From positions 62,001 to 126,000 of the forward strand of contig JAITYX010000135.1 in NCBI GenBank assembly GCA_021018815.1: a stretch of 64,000 bases of DNA. The letters run 5' to 3'. This stretch comes from Talinum fruticosum (taxonomy: Eukaryota; Streptophyta; Magnoliopsida; Caryophyllales; Talinaceae). Below, piece by piece: positions 33,122 to 45,984 of this stretch (positions are counted from its first letter, which is position 1; each line of letters begins with the position of its first letter). The position numbers were made by a program, and so were the translations under genes. Under the pieces are notes generated by a model. That model was not told the DNA's origin. It searched no databases and saw only the letters and a list, made by a program, of their open reading frames with translations.

Positions 33122-36100
33122 TTGGAAAGGAAAATTAGACCTAATTATTTCTCTACTTCTATATTAAACAGAATGTCGAATCGGAATGAGAATGTTCATA
33201 GAAATAAACTCCAAGACAACAACATGGAATATAATGCTAAAGAGGAATCTAATTCCTATTCCAATCTTTTCAAAAATGATTTCAGAATTATAAAATTCAG
33301 GAAGGCTGAGCATGGTCCCATTCATAAGAATAAAAAGAGGACTGAGCCTAGACCAATTTACAAGAAAAATCATTCTCCACCTTTTTATAAAAGAAAGGAT
33401 TTTTAAAAGAAAGAGACACATACTCAATTTTCGAGAAAGAAGACTCAGAATCGGACCACACCCAAAATCATTCAAATCCGGGTTCCCAAGAGTGCTCTTT
33501 CCCATAAAAGGACCACAATAAAGGGAGTTAATGGGTTTGTAAGAGGAAGTGAGAAGGGTTAGTTCGTTTTTGTTTTTCCAGGTAACTTAGAAGAAAAAGG
33601 GTCAATGGTACTTGGAGAGTGGATGTTCACGCCACATGTTAGGAGATTCAAGACTCTTAGTTAGAAGATCTTAAAGGAGGAAAAGTCACATTTGGAGACA
33701 ATAGAAAAGGCAAGATAGTACAAATTGGTAAAATGATAAAGGAAACAACATAGTTAGTCTAGTCTTCCTTGTCAAAAGGCTAAAATACAATCTCCTCAAC
33801 ATCTCTCACCTGTGTGACAAAGGTTAAGAGGTAAGATTCACTCGGACGAACTGCTACATTTATGATGCAGTCACTAAAGAGACTAAGCTCTCATGTCCGA
33901 GGTCAAGTAACACTTATACTATCCCTCTCTCAGATTCAAGTCAGAATCTACCTTGCTTGAAAGCATCTTTGAATGATGATTCACGGACTTGACATCATAA
34001 ACTAGGTCATATTAGCATGTATACTATCAAGAAACTTACGTCTCATGGATTAGTTAAGGGATTACCTAACTGTGCATTTAAGAAAGATAAAAATCTGTGA
34101 AACATGCACCAAGGGAAAATATGTCGAGATCATCTTTTAAACCACTCAAAGCTGTGTCTACATCCTAAGTACTTCAATTAGTTCATATGGATTTGTGTGG
34201 TGAAATTCCTGTGAAAAGCCTTAGAGGTAAATCATATGTACTTGTCATTGTTGATGATTGTTCACGATTTACCTAGGTTTGTTTTATCAAGAACAAGAGT
34301 GAATCCTTCAAAGAGTTTACTAAGATATGCAGGAAAATTCAAGTGGAGTCTCAAACTCGGATCAAAAGGATTTGAGCCGACCATGGAAAGTAGTTTCGCT
34401 ACTTAGAATTTGCAATCTTTTGTGACAAGGATGGAGTCTCCCATAACTTCTCTGCACAAAGAACTCCTTAACAAAGTGGAGTAGTGGATAGAAAGAACAT
34501 AACTCTTGAAGAAATAGGAAGGACCATGATGATTGAAAATGGTCTACCTTACTATTTCTAGGCTGAAGCGATCAACACGAGCAAACTACACAATCAACGG
34601 ATGCCTTATCGGACCCATCCCGAGGAAAACACCCTATGAGCTATACAAGGGAAAGAAGCCTAACATCTCCTATTTCAGACCACTTGGGTGTAAGTGCTTC
34701 GTTCATAACAATTGTAAGGAGCATCCGATTAAGTTTGATGTTAGGTCGGATGAAGGTATATTTACGGGTTATTCATCAATTAGTAAAACTTATCGTGTTT
34801 TTAACAAAAGGACTAACAAAGTGGAAGAAAGTATCCACGTTGTCTTTAATGAGATTGATCTTAGCAAGATAAGTAAATCCACATTCTCGGATATCAAGCT
34901 TAATAGAGATGAAGACAACCTTGCTGAAGTTGAGCTTAGAAAGAGTCAAACCGAACAACAAAGGAAACTCATAATGAGGCAACTCGGAATGTTGTGACTC
35001 GGGCCGAACAAGTTCACGAGCCAACTCAAAATGCTTGAAGAACAAGTCAATACAGAGACTTAGCAAGATCAACCAACTGAAGATCAACCTATTCAACCAA
35101 TAAACTTTGTGAATCGGAGGACAAGTAAAGCTTTCAAATATGCATCCAGTCACCTACTCGTGAACATACTTTCTAACATCAACAGTGAGGTAAGAACTCC
35201 ATCTTCTTTGCATAATCTGTGTTCATTTTCTACATTCATATCTTTAATAGAACCCAAAAATGCACTAGAGGCCCTAAATGAACATGAATGGGTAGAGGCC
35301 ATGCAGAAAGAGCTTAATCAATTGGAAAGAAACCAAGTCCGGACTCGACCAAACGACCTTCTAACCACCCGAGTCATAGGAACCAAATGAGTTTTCAAGA
35401 ACAAACTGGATGAGGAAGGGTTGGTAGTTAGAAATAAGGCTAGACTAGTTTCTTAGGGTTACAACCAAGAGGAAGGAATTGATTGTGGGGAAACCTTTGC
35501 ACCTGTTGCTAGGATTAAGGCAATCAAAATTCTGTTAGCATTCGCGTCTAGCATGAACATCAAGTTTTATCGGATGGATGTCAAATGTGCTTTTCTCAAT
35601 AGTTTTATTCAAGAAGAAGTTTATGGCGAGCAACCCCTGGATTTGAAATCTCAAAATTTCCAAATCATTTTTTCAAATTGCAAAAGGCTTTATATGGTCT
35701 TAAACAAGCTCTCCGAGCTTGGTATGAAAGACTTAGCAATTTCTTAGTTGAAAATGATTTCAAAAAGGTCAAATTTACAAAACTCTTTTCACAAAAACCA
35801 AGGGGAATGATTTCCTTATCATTCAGATTTATGTTGATGACATCATTTTTGGAGCTACTAATGAAACTCTATGCCAAGAGTTTTCTAAGTTAATGAGACG
35901 AAGTTCCAAATGAGTATGATGCGAGAACTCACTTTCTTTCTTAGTCCGCAAATCAAACAAGATAAGGATGGAATCTAAGTATACGAAAGAGTTATTGAAG
36001 AAGTACAAGCTACAAGATGTGAAGCATGCAGCAACACCTATGAGTAGCAGTTTGAAACTAGACTCGGACGAGAAAGGTAAATATGTAGATCGAAACTCTA

Positions 36101-36750
36101 CGAGTGGTATGATCGGATCTCTACTTTATCTCACATGTAGTAAGCCATATATCATGTTCAATGTATGCCTTTGTGTAAGATTTCAATCTAATCCAAAGGA
36201 ATCACATCTCACTCTGCTGAAGAGAATTTTTGGATATCTTGCAGGGACTCGGAATCTTGGTCTATGGTTTTCAAAAGACTCGGAGTTGACTCTTATTGGA
36301 TACTTAGATGCTGATTATGCTGGATACAAGGTTGATAGAAAGAGCACATCAGGAGCATGCCAAATTATGGGTCAATCCCTTATCTCCTGGCATTCAAAGA
36401 AACAGAACTCAATCTGCTCTATCAACTGCCGAAGCTGAGTACATCGCCATTGGAGCTTGTCTGTGCTTAGATTCTTTGGATCAAGCAACATTCTCGGAAA
36501 GGATCTTGGACTATCATTCACTTCTATCCCAATCAAGTGTGATAATTAGAGTGCAATCAGTATCATTAAGAATCCAGTTCACTCAAAGACTAAGCATATT
36601 GAGGTTAGGTATCATTTTCGAGAGACCATTCTCGAAAGGTGATATTGAGCTTGAATTCATTCATACTAAATTTCAATTAGGTGATATTTTCACTAAGCCT
36701 CTTAGTGAGAATTAGTTTTGTTTTATTAGGAACTAGCTTGGAGTTATACG
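33122..36750 (+). pseudogene. Sirevirus-like Ty1/copia gag-pol relic, copy 1
   Basis: This degraded polyprotein starts within the linker after the gag knuckle (33,122-33,590), then shows a protease segment with WYLESGCSRHMLGDS (33,607-33,655, catalytic Asp replaced by Glu). GAG-pre-integrase sequence with CETCTKGK follows at about 33,990-34,130, then integrase with HMDLCGEIP and VIVDD (34,180-34,270) and a C-terminal part at 34,533-34,997. Reverse transcriptase has [14 protein letters not shown] (35,560), [18 protein letters not shown] (35,680) and YVDDIIFG (35,829). RNase H has STSGACQIMGQSLISWHS and ends with DIFTKPLSE (36,690-36,715). Many stops and shifts are present. There is no LTR on either side: the left joins gypsy leader, and the right ends soon after pol. 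Confidence 0.85.
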
Positions 36751-37138
36751 CATGCGTGGAAGATTAATTTAAATTTATCAAAATTTACTTTTAGTTTTTC
36801 CCATATAAAAAAAGAAGATATTTTTGACAAGTATGTTTCGAGAATTGAAAAGTATCATATATATATATAAATTAGTTGTCGTTTTTGGAGGATAAGGAAA
36901 AATTAAGATAGATAAAAAAGGAAGTTAGTTACGTAAAAAATATCTAATATACCCTTCTTATTCCATTAAAATTAAAACTTCTTTTTCTCTCTCCTCATTG
37001 TTACTCTCTCTCTCTACTCCTAGTTTCATAATTTCCTCACATCACTCTCTTTTTCTCCTCCCTAATTTTTTCTATCTTATCACTATATCATCTCTCTCTA
37101 TCTTAGTAAAATAATTAAAAAGTATGTGAGGATATTAT

Positions 37139-37448
<310 letters not shown>

Positions 37449-37639
37449 TTTGAGTTATTCTCTTCTATATGTCAAATAATCCGATCCAATAAATCTAAAT
37501 CATCCGTATTGGATGCATTAAACATAAGCATTTTGTATAATGTCCGAATTCTATAATCAAATGGAAAAAAGGTAAAGACTAAAATATTCATTACATTACA
37601 CAATTAATTACAACTAAATAACTTTCAACTTTAAGATAA

Positions 37640-39405
37640 CAGAGCTGAGCTCGGAATAAACAAAAACAAAGGAATTGAGCCAACTCGGAATGAGCCGGTT
37701 CAAGAACCACCTCGGAATATCGAAGGACAAGTTAATGAAGAAGAATAACAAGCTGAACCAGCTAAAGATCGAGTCATTCAATCAACAAACCTGGTAAATC
37801 GGAGGACAGGTAAAGCTTTCAAATATGCATTTAGCTACCCCCCGAGAACATTATTTCGACATCAACGAGTGGGATAAGAACTTGTTCTTCTTTACAAAAC
37901 TTATGTGTATTTTCAACATTCATTTCATTAAGTGAACCTAAAAATGTACTAGAAACCCTAATTCAACCTGAATGGGTAGAAGCCATGCAAGAAGAATTAA
38001 CTCAATTTAAAAGAAACCAAATTTGGACTATGACCAAACGGCCTTCGGCCACCCAATTATAGGAACCAAATGGATTTTCGAGAACAAATTGGATAAGGGA
38101 GGTTTGGTAGTCGAAATAAAGTCAGATTAGTTGCTTAAGGATATAACCAAGAAGAAGGAATTGATTGTGGGGAAACCTTTGCACATGTTACTAGGATTGA
38201 GGCAATCGGAATTCTCTTAGCATTTGCATCTAGCATGAACATTAAGCTTTATCAAATGGATGTTAAGTGTGCATTCCTTAATGTTTATATTTAGGAAGAA
38301 GTTTATGTTAAGCAACTGCCTGGATTTGAAAACTCTCAATTTCCAAATCATGTTTTTAAATTGCAAAACGCTTTATATGGTCTGAAACAAGCTCCCAAAG
38401 CTTGGTATGAAAGACTAAGCAGTTTCTTGGTTGAAAATGATTTTAAAAGAGGTCTTATTGACAAAAAATTTTTCAAAAAAACAAAGGGAATGACTTTATC
38501 ATTATTCAGATTTATGTTGATGATATTATCTTTAGAGTTACAAATGAAACTCTATGCCAAGAGTTTTCTAAGTTGATAAGATCAAATGAGCATGATGGGA
38601 GAACTCAATTTCTTCCTTGGACTGCAACTCATGCAAGAAAAGGATGGCATTTATGTTCATCAATCAAAATACACCAAGGAGTTATTAAAGAAGTACAAGC
38701 TATAAGATGTAAAACATGCAGCGAACACCAATAAGTAGCAGTACTAAAGCTGGACTCATATGCAAAAGGTAAAGTTGTAGATTAGAAACTCTACAGAGGT
38801 ATGATTGGATCTTTTCTTTATCTTACATCTAGTAGGCTAGATATCATGTTAAGTGTCTGTCTCTGTGTAAGGTTTCAAGCTAACCCAAAGGAATCACATC
38901 TCATTGCGGTGAAGAGAATTTTTAGATATCTCGGAGGGACTCGGACACTCGGTCTTTGGTATTCAAAAGACGCAGATCTGACCCTCATTGGATACTCAAT
39001 TGCTGACTATGCTGATATAAAGTTTATAGAAAGAGCATCTTAGGAGCATGTCAATTTCTAGGTCAATCACTCATGTCCTAGCATTCATAGAAATAAAATT
39101 CGGTTGCTCTATCAACAGCTAAGGCAGAGTACATAGCAACTGGAGCTTGCTATGCTTATATTTTATGGATTAAACAACACTTGAAGAATCTTGGACTGTC
39201 ATTCAAATCTATCCCAATCAAGTGTGATAATCAAAGTGCCATTAACATCATCAAGAATCCAGTTCAACATTAAAAAACAAAGCACATTGAGGTCGGGTAT
39301 CATTTTCCGAGAGATCATTCTAAAGAAAGGTGATATTGAACTTGAGTTTGTTATTGACAAATTTCAAATAGCTGATATTTTCACAAAACCTCTGAGTAAA
39401 GATTA
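37640..39405 (+). pseudogene. Sirevirus-like copia pol relic, copy 2 (RT and RNase H)
   Basis: This starts in the integrase C-terminal linker (NRRTGKAFKYAF near 37,797). RT motifs follow: [11 protein letters not shown] (about 38,250), [21 protein letters not shown] (38,352-38,420) and IYVDDIIF (38,510). RNase H follows at 38,801-39,120, and the end FQIADIFTKPLSKD lies at 39,365-39,406. Stops and frameshifts are frequent. It is collinear with 35.0-36.7 kb of copy 1 but diverged, so it is a separate insertion or an old duplication. Its 3' part continues through ORF3 to an LTR. Confidence 0.85.
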
Positions 39406-39406
39406 G

Positions 39407-40009
39407 TTATGCTTTATTAGGAATGGACTTGGCATGATGATTACATGATTATTTTTGCATGATTATTTGAGTAATTACATGAGATTGATTGTTTGTTATA
39501 TGTTATGAGTGAATAACAAATGGTTCACTTGAACCAAAATGAGACTGAGCTATGAGTTATTGAGTTTCTAAATGCATTCCGAGTAAATCGGACACACTAC
39601 TGAGTCGAGTTAGTTTATGAGAAAAATGGACGTAAAAATTCCGAGATCATCTCTAAATCAATGGAGAATCTTGGAAATGTCTTACACGGTTTCTTTTTCT
39701 CTCTCTTTCTCGCGAACGATCGGAAAACTAGCTGTTAGAATGAAGAAGTTTCCAGGATATAACCGTTGTTCATTGAAACGTCAAATGGTTTGCTAACCGT
39801 TACTTTGAGGGCTGAGTCGAAAGGCTTTTGTTCTATGAGAGCTATTGTTCTATAAATAGCTTATGTTAATCCTCATTCATTCACTTTGTCTGTCTCTTGC
39901 TCTCGTACTCACTCCTCACTCGAACTCGGAATCCTTGATCAAATATTCTTAAATTTCATACTCTCAACTCTCAACTCTCTTGTTTCGTGATTTCATCTAC
40001 CATGAACTC
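39407..40009 (+). other. Copy 2 spacer between pol and ORF3
   Basis: This non-coding tract begins with the phrase TTATTAGGAATGGACTTGGCATGATG that also follows pol in copy 3 (43,668). It ends with a CT-rich leader-like segment before ORF3. Tandem ACTCTCAACTCTC sits near 39,960-39,985. Confidence 0.5.
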
Positions 40010-41090
40010 GTCACTGAGTTCTACAAAAACATGGTTTCGAGAGACAATGTAGTATCTTCTCTCGTTTAAGGTAGAACTATTTGCATCAACCTCTCTCTAC
40101 TTTATAAGCTTTTTGATGTTTAGACTCTCTTCCTGAACTCAAACCCAATTCCTTATAATGAAATCGCTGATGATTTCTTTGACAAGTTTTCCAAATAACT
40201 TCCTAAGTCCAGAGTGAGCTTTTCGGTGACTCATATGACTTCTAAAGCTAGACTTGTCCACTTCATTCCGATGAGAACTTTGTTCTTTTTCTATCCCTCT
40301 AAAGAGAACCCCAATATCAAGGTTCTCAAGGTTCTCTATGATATTCCTGAAGGGTATGAGGTTGATCTCTTCTTTTCCATTCTGGAACAGATAGCTTCTA
40401 TTCCTCATGATCAGAAAAAGCCCCCTCGTCCTTTCGGTGCTTTACTTTCTACTTGTCTTTGCTCACTTCGAGGTGGATCTCCCAAATGATCTAAACAAAT
40501 TTTTGACGCCAGCTGCCTGTATAGGTAGAAGTGAGCTAGTTATACTAGGATACCAGGAAATATCATCCGGTGTGTGGGTTCACGATTCTGAATTTCTAGC
40601 CCCTTCTTAGACTAGGAAGAGTTCCGAGACTTCTCCTCTTACTGCTTGGACTATCTTCTTCTCAACCTGCCCCTTCCATAAACTTACTTCGGATGGTGGC
40701 CTCTCAATTTGCTACTCTTGCCAAAGAGTATCAATCAACTCTTGTAGCTTTCCAGGCTTTCATGCCTATTTTGATTCAGCTTGAAGCTCGGCTCGGAGAC
40801 GGATCGATCAAAGTCAAGCCCTAGTCAATAAGCTGAAAGACGTCATCAAGCAATAGTAAGATCGGATCCACCACCTTCAAGAGCGTCGATCAAAGGCTGC
40901 CGAGGACTCCCACTCGAAGATGAATTATCCTCAAAGTCCTCCAACTCTTCTAACTCTAGGTTAGAAGAAGAAGAAGAAGAAGAAGAAGAAGAGATTGGAG
41001 TAGGCCAAGCTGAAGGCCAAGGAGAGAAGGGACACGAGGTCATTTCCTCATACCATACCGAGTCCGCCTCAAAAGAGGCTGGGGATATTG
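40010..41090 (+). pseudogene. Sirevirus-like ORF3 (post-pol) relic, family A, copy 2
   Basis: Lying between pol and the 3' LTR, this broken frame includes NPIPYNEIADDFFDKFSK (40,141-40,195), TSKARLVHFIP and ENPNIKVLKVLYDI (40,237-40,345), PPRPFGALLST (40,422-40,455), FEVDLPNDLNKFLTPAAC and GYQEISSGVWVHDSEF (40,460-40,600). A C-terminal coiled-coil-like part includes a run of ten Glu codons (40,963-40,993) in a charged region. Two or more frameshifts and several stops disable it. The conserved order matches the minus-strand relic at 27.5-29.0 kb. Such proteins are annotated as 'putative plant transposon protein' or envelope-like; function is unknown. Confidence 0.65.
40963..40993 (+). repeat. 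(AGA)10 microsatellite within ORF3
   Basis: A trinucleotide run encodes a poly-glutamate stretch in the ORF3 frame. It may be an expansion in an already acidic region. Confidence 0.9.
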
Positions 41091-41770
41091 GTTAATCCCG
41101 GGCTCAACCCTCTGCGAGCAACCACCTCAAGCTAAAGAGGCTGAGGGCTCGGACAAAGTGATAGAGGATGTACAAGCTCGATACGTAGGACCGTAATTCA
41201 ACTCCCAAACTTACCTCTGCTCTTGCCACCTTTTCGTCGCCAGACAACTTCCACTCAAGGCTATCCACGCGAGACGAATGGGTCCTCATTCTTCCTCCTC
41301 CACTCGCACTTGCTCCACCTCCCTCCTAATTTTCTTTAAATTTATTGTCCAACATCTCCGTATTTTCTTTACTCCTTTCTTTGTTCATTTTGATGAAATG
41401 CATAGGGGAGAAAAGATAGATGTTTGGTTTATAGGTAGTTTAGTTTATCTCCTTGTACTTACTTTCCGAGCATCAATGAAATCTTCTTATTTTTTAGCAT
41501 GAAATTTCTTATTTCGAGCATCATTGACCTATATTATCCATATCTCTTTTATGCTCTAATATTATGCTTTGATACTTGTTCGTATGCTCCGATATATCTT
41601 ACATCAATGTACTTGATTCTATGCTCGATGATTTTGATCCGATATGTTTTCGCATGAATATGCTCTCACAACGAATTCGACTTAGATTCAAATAGTCATT
41701 CATTTCTAAGCAATTAAAACTTAACACTCGAACTTATACGTTCTATCTTAAGTGTTGAATGCCTTTCACC
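41091..41770 (+). other. Copy 2 3' non-coding tract
   Basis: This contains TTTTGATGAAATGCATAGGGGAGAAAA (41,389-41,415), which recurs almost unchanged at 44,103-44,129 in copy 3. Overlapping short frames have no recognised motif. It ends at the polypurine tract. Confidence 0.5.
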
Positions 41771-41783
41771 AAAAGGAAGAGAT
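41771..41783 (+). other. Polypurine tract, copy 2
   Basis: AAAAGGAAGAGAT lies directly before the LTR start TGAAAACTCGG. It marks the 3' LTR boundary and the plus orientation. Confidence 0.75.
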
Positions 41784-43206
41784 TGAAAACTCGGTTATAA
41801 CTCTCTATCACTCTATCCTTTTGATTTCAAGTCATTCTTAGTCTTTAAGAAACTTCTCTTTAAGTTTTCAATCTTGTCGACCTACTCAAAAGCATCTCTT
41901 GAGTAGAACACACTTCATCGGGTTTTCGACCCATTCGAAACAGACTCGGACAGGTTGTCATGATAAATAATTTGATAAACATATCTAATTCCGAGCACTT
42001 TATTCTTGAGTTAATTGAAAATGAATTATTGCGTTAATTCTCTTTTCTAAGTCATCCAGTTAAAAGAAATTATTTACCTGATTAATTTAATGCATGGCGT
42101 CTAGATATTCTTAACAACTTAATCATTTAAGTATAGACAAAAGATGGAATTTGAACCTATTGAATATTAGACTCAAAAAATTCCATTCTTCAAGTTAAGG
42201 ATAATTAAGTGCTTAATTATTATAAATTAATTATTATCCTTACCTAATCATAGACCAAAGTATTTTTATACTTTGAATACCACTTTGATTTGCTTTTGTA
42301 GGTTGATTAATTATTTTAATCTTGTTTCGAAAAGAAAAAGCAATCGACTTCTAATCATTAAACACCCAGAGACGATGAAAAGCATTGTTTCAGGACAAGG
42401 CTCGGACACCGTGTTAGGATTGTTTATTACCAAATTCGGTAAATTTTAACTTTGAGTGTAACAGTTGTTTCCACCCCAATTTCAGTCACAACCAGTAGGA
42501 TGGACTAATTTACAAGCCAAGGACCTAAACACAACGTTCATATCCGCACGGTTCCTTTTCTAAGTGACTCGGGCTATCCGTTACAACAGCTAGTGAAGCT
42601 CTCAAGTCTAGAATCAGTCACAACGGCTACTCTACCCTGTTGAGTATAAATAAAAGCCTTCCTACAAGACTTGAAGATTACTACTGAACATTGCTAGAGC
42701 TAAATTGAATTTACTCTCTCAATCTTTGAGCTTTTACAACTCAATTATTAAGTTTATACTTTCTTTGTTGTAAAGAATAAAGTCTTGTAACTACTTTTAC
42801 ATTTTTTATTTCTCCGTAAAGTGCCTTGACTAAGTTGTAAGGGTTAATTCAGCTCAATTATCCCTAGCTGTAAAGGTCATCTCGGGTAGTAAGTACTAGA
42901 ACGAGATAAGGGAACTTTTGTGTCTAGGAAAAGCTTGTAATTGAATTTCCTAAGGGAGCAATTACGTAAGAGTCGGTTCTTGTATATTGAGGATTCAAAA
43001 TAGTGGATTTGACTTAGTGCTTAGATTAGCACTGTCCGTGGTTTTCTTCCCCAGGAGGGTTTCCACGTATATTTTGTGTTCTACATTTATGAGTCCAATC
43101 TATACTTAGAATAGTTTTTAAGTCTTTTCTTTACGAAATCTTTAATTCCGCAAAAATCTTCCATCACCCTATTCACCCCACTCTAGGGTGGCTTAATCTC
43201 TCAAAG
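41784..43206 (+). mobile_element. Sirevirus-like 3' LTR (family A), copy 2, right end lost
   Basis: This starts TGAAAACTCGGTTATAAC and runs collinear with the LTR at 44,534-45,984 through CACCCTATTCACCCC and TCTAGGGTGG, then breaks at CTCTCAAAG. The final bases ending CCTTCA seen in other copies are missing, and sequence switches directly to RNase H of copy 3. TATAAATAAAAGCC near 42,645 corresponds to TATAAATAGAAGCC in the other LTRs and may be the TATA box. Confidence 0.75.
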
Positions 43207-43700
43207 AATCTTGGTATATGGTTTTCAAAATACTCATAGCTGACTATCACTAGATACTCGGATGCTGATTATGTTGGATACAAAGTTGATAGAAAGAGCA
43301 CATCGGGAGCATGCCAATTTTTGGGTCAATCCCTTATCTCCTGGCCCTTAAAGAAATAGAACTCGGTTGCTCTATCAACTACCGAGGCTGAGTACATTGT
43401 AGTTGGAGCTTGATGTGCTCGGATTATGTGCATCAAGCAGACACTTGAAGGATCTTGGATTATCATTCAAATCTATCCCAATCAAGTGTGACAATCAAAG
43501 TGCAATTAGTATCACTAAGAATCCAGTCCAACACTTAAAAATAAAGCATATTGAGGTCGGTTATCATTTTATGAGAGACCATTCTAAAAGGGTGATATTC
43601 ATTCCTACAAAATTTCAGTTAGTTGAGATTTTCACTAAGCCTCTTAGTGAAGATCAATTTTGCTTTATTAGGAATGAGCCCGGAATGATTAATGCATGAT
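43207..43700 (+). pseudogene. RNase H end of Sirevirus-like copy 3
   Basis: This begins abruptly inside RNase H and includes SDADYVGYKVDRKSTSGACQ (about 43,258-43,318) and IKCDNQSAISITKNPVQHLK (43,477-43,540), ending with EIFTKPLSED. Its start is fused to the truncated LTR of copy 2. It retains a longer unbroken frame (43,403-43,699) than copies 1 and 2. Confidence 0.8.
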
Positions 43701-44519
43701 TATGTGATTTATTACATGATTTATCTTTGCATAATTATGTGTTATATATTTTGATAACAAACGGATCAGTTGACTCAGAGTGAGAATGAGCTATGAGTTA
43801 TTAGTTTTCTAAGTGTTATTAGTCGATCAAAAATCCACTCAAAAATCCTACCGAGTCGGACTCACTTTTTGAGCAAAATGGACATCAAACTTTTGAGATC
43901 ATATCTAGATAAATGGAGAATTTCAGAAATGTTTTCAAAAAGTCTTCCTTCTCTCTCTCTGCCATGCATTTCAATAAGAGAAAACTAGCCATTGGAAGAA
44001 AGTCTGCAGGAATACTAGCCGTTGGAGTGCGGAACGTCACACGAGTCTTAGAGTACCGCTTCTAAGATCGATTCTACTTATCTCGCTATTTTCTTCCCTC
44101 CTTTTGATGAAATGCATAGGGGAGAAAATATAGAAAACTTTGATGTTTAGTTTAGGGGAGTTCCTCCCTTGTTTTTTTAAAGTATTTGTATTATTGTTGT
44201 TTTTCTCAAGCAATGAATGATTTTTACTTTTCTAAGCATACTTGTTTCGAGTCATATATTTATCTTGCCTTGATGCTTTCATACTTAATTATGTAACATA
44301 TTCGCTTTGGATACAATTTGTTTCTTTTTCTTTGCTCCGATTTATTATCCGCACAATTGTTCTAAGTTATAATATGATCTAAGCTACACTTTATAAGTAT
44401 CTCCGAGTCACTCTCGCTCCGATACTTAAGAGAACATTATTTCCTGTTCCGGTCATTGACAATGAAAGCTCATGTTTTCAACTAACAAGTTTCTATCTTA
44501 AGTATGGAATGCCTTTCAT
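43701..44519 (+). other. Copy 3 region between pol and LTR, lacking ORF3
   Basis: This is collinear with copy 2 at its start (TTAGGAATGAGCCCGGAATG, about 39,420) and near its end (GATGAAATGCATAGGGGAG, about 41,391). About 1.6 kb is missing in between, exactly the part containing ORF3 in copy 2. The remainder is non-coding. Confidence 0.6.
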
Positions 44520-44533
44520 TAAAAAGGGGAGAT
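44520..44533 (+). other. Polypurine tract, copy 3
   Basis: AAAAAAGGGGAGAT precedes the LTR start TAAAGACTC (TG changed to TA). Confidence 0.7.
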
Positions 44534-45984
44534 TAAAGACTCAGCTATAAATCTCTATCTCTCTTAGGTTTTGATTCTAAGTCATTCTACGTATTATAGA
44601 AACTCTTATCTAAGTTTTCATTATGTTCTAACCGACTCCAAAAGCGCTTTATTGCACATCTCCTACACTCGGTGTTTTTGACTCACTCAAACATTGCTCG
44701 GAACCGTCGCATGCTCGAATAATTTCTCCAACACTTTTATTCCGAGCACCGACTTTGTATTTCAACGCAAAGTGAATTACATCATTAATTCTCTATTCTA
44801 TGTCATTTTATTTCCTTGAGAATTATTTGACCGGATCAAGTTCTTACTCCGATATTTTATTTTGTCTAACTTGATTATTTTAGGATTGACACAAGATGGA
44901 ATTTGAACATATTGAATATTAGACTTAGAAAATTTCATTCTTTTAGGCCAAAAATAATTAAATATTTAATTAATCTGTTTTAATTATTATCTATGCCTAA
45001 TCTTGGACCAAAGTATTTTATACTTTGAGAACCAATGTGGTTTGCTTTTGTAGGTTATTCAAACGAAGCTAATCTATTTTTGAATTTCGAAAGCAATAGA
45101 CTTCTAGCCGTTAAACACAAGCGAGACAAGTTTTAGCTATTTTTGGACATGGCTCGGAGACCGTGTCAAGGTTGTTTGTTTCCAAAACTGGAAATCTCCA
45201 ACTCTAGGCCTAATGGTTGTGTCCACCTCAGTTTTTAGTCACTACTAAGTGATTGGACCATCTTTTGGAGTCAAGAGCCATTGCACAAGGTTCACATCCC
45301 AATGGTTCTTTTCGAGTGACTCGGAATAGTCGTTACCATGGCTAGTGAAGATTTCAATTTAGAACCAAGACTCAACAGTCACTCTGCCTGGTTGTCTATA
45401 AATAGAAGCCACTTCACAAGACTAGAAGATTGCTGAACCTATTGTTGCACCTATTGTTGAACATATTATCCAACACTTACTTAGTGCATACTCGATCAAT
45501 CTTCTTCTTACAACTCCAAATCTGTAGTTAATATTCTATGAGTTGTAAAGAAAGTCTTGTAATCAATTACATACTTCTCGTACTTTCTAACTAAGTCCCT
45601 TAACCGAGCTGCAAGGGTTAACTCAGCTCGCTTGTCCCCGATTGTAAAGGTTAGCTCATTTAGGAAATACTAGATTAGATAAGGGAACTTCTAAGCCTAG
45701 GAAAACATTATAAGGAATTGTTTAAGGGAGAATTTCTGGTTGAGTCGAGTCCTTTTTATTTTGTGGATTCAAAAGAGTGGATTTGACTTGGTGCTTAGAT
45801 TAGCATTGTCCGCGGTTTTCCGCCCCAAGAGGGTTTCCACGTATATTTGTGTTATTGTTTTTCCGAGTCCAATCTAGACTCGGAATCCGCTTTGGTTTGT
45901 ATTGGTGCAAAAATTGTTTAATTTTCTTCATCACCCTATTAACCCCCTCTAGAGTGACTCGGACTCTCCAAGAGCAAACCTTCA
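44534..45984 (+). mobile_element. Sirevirus-like 3' LTR (family A), copy 3
   Basis: This is a full LTR of 1,451 bp beginning TAAAGACTCAGCTATAAATC (first dinucleotide mutated) and ending AAGAGCAAACCTTCA. TATAAATAGAAGCCAC near 45,398 is a likely TATA box. It abuts minus-strand integrase sequence at 45,985 without any visible spacer. Confidence 0.82.
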
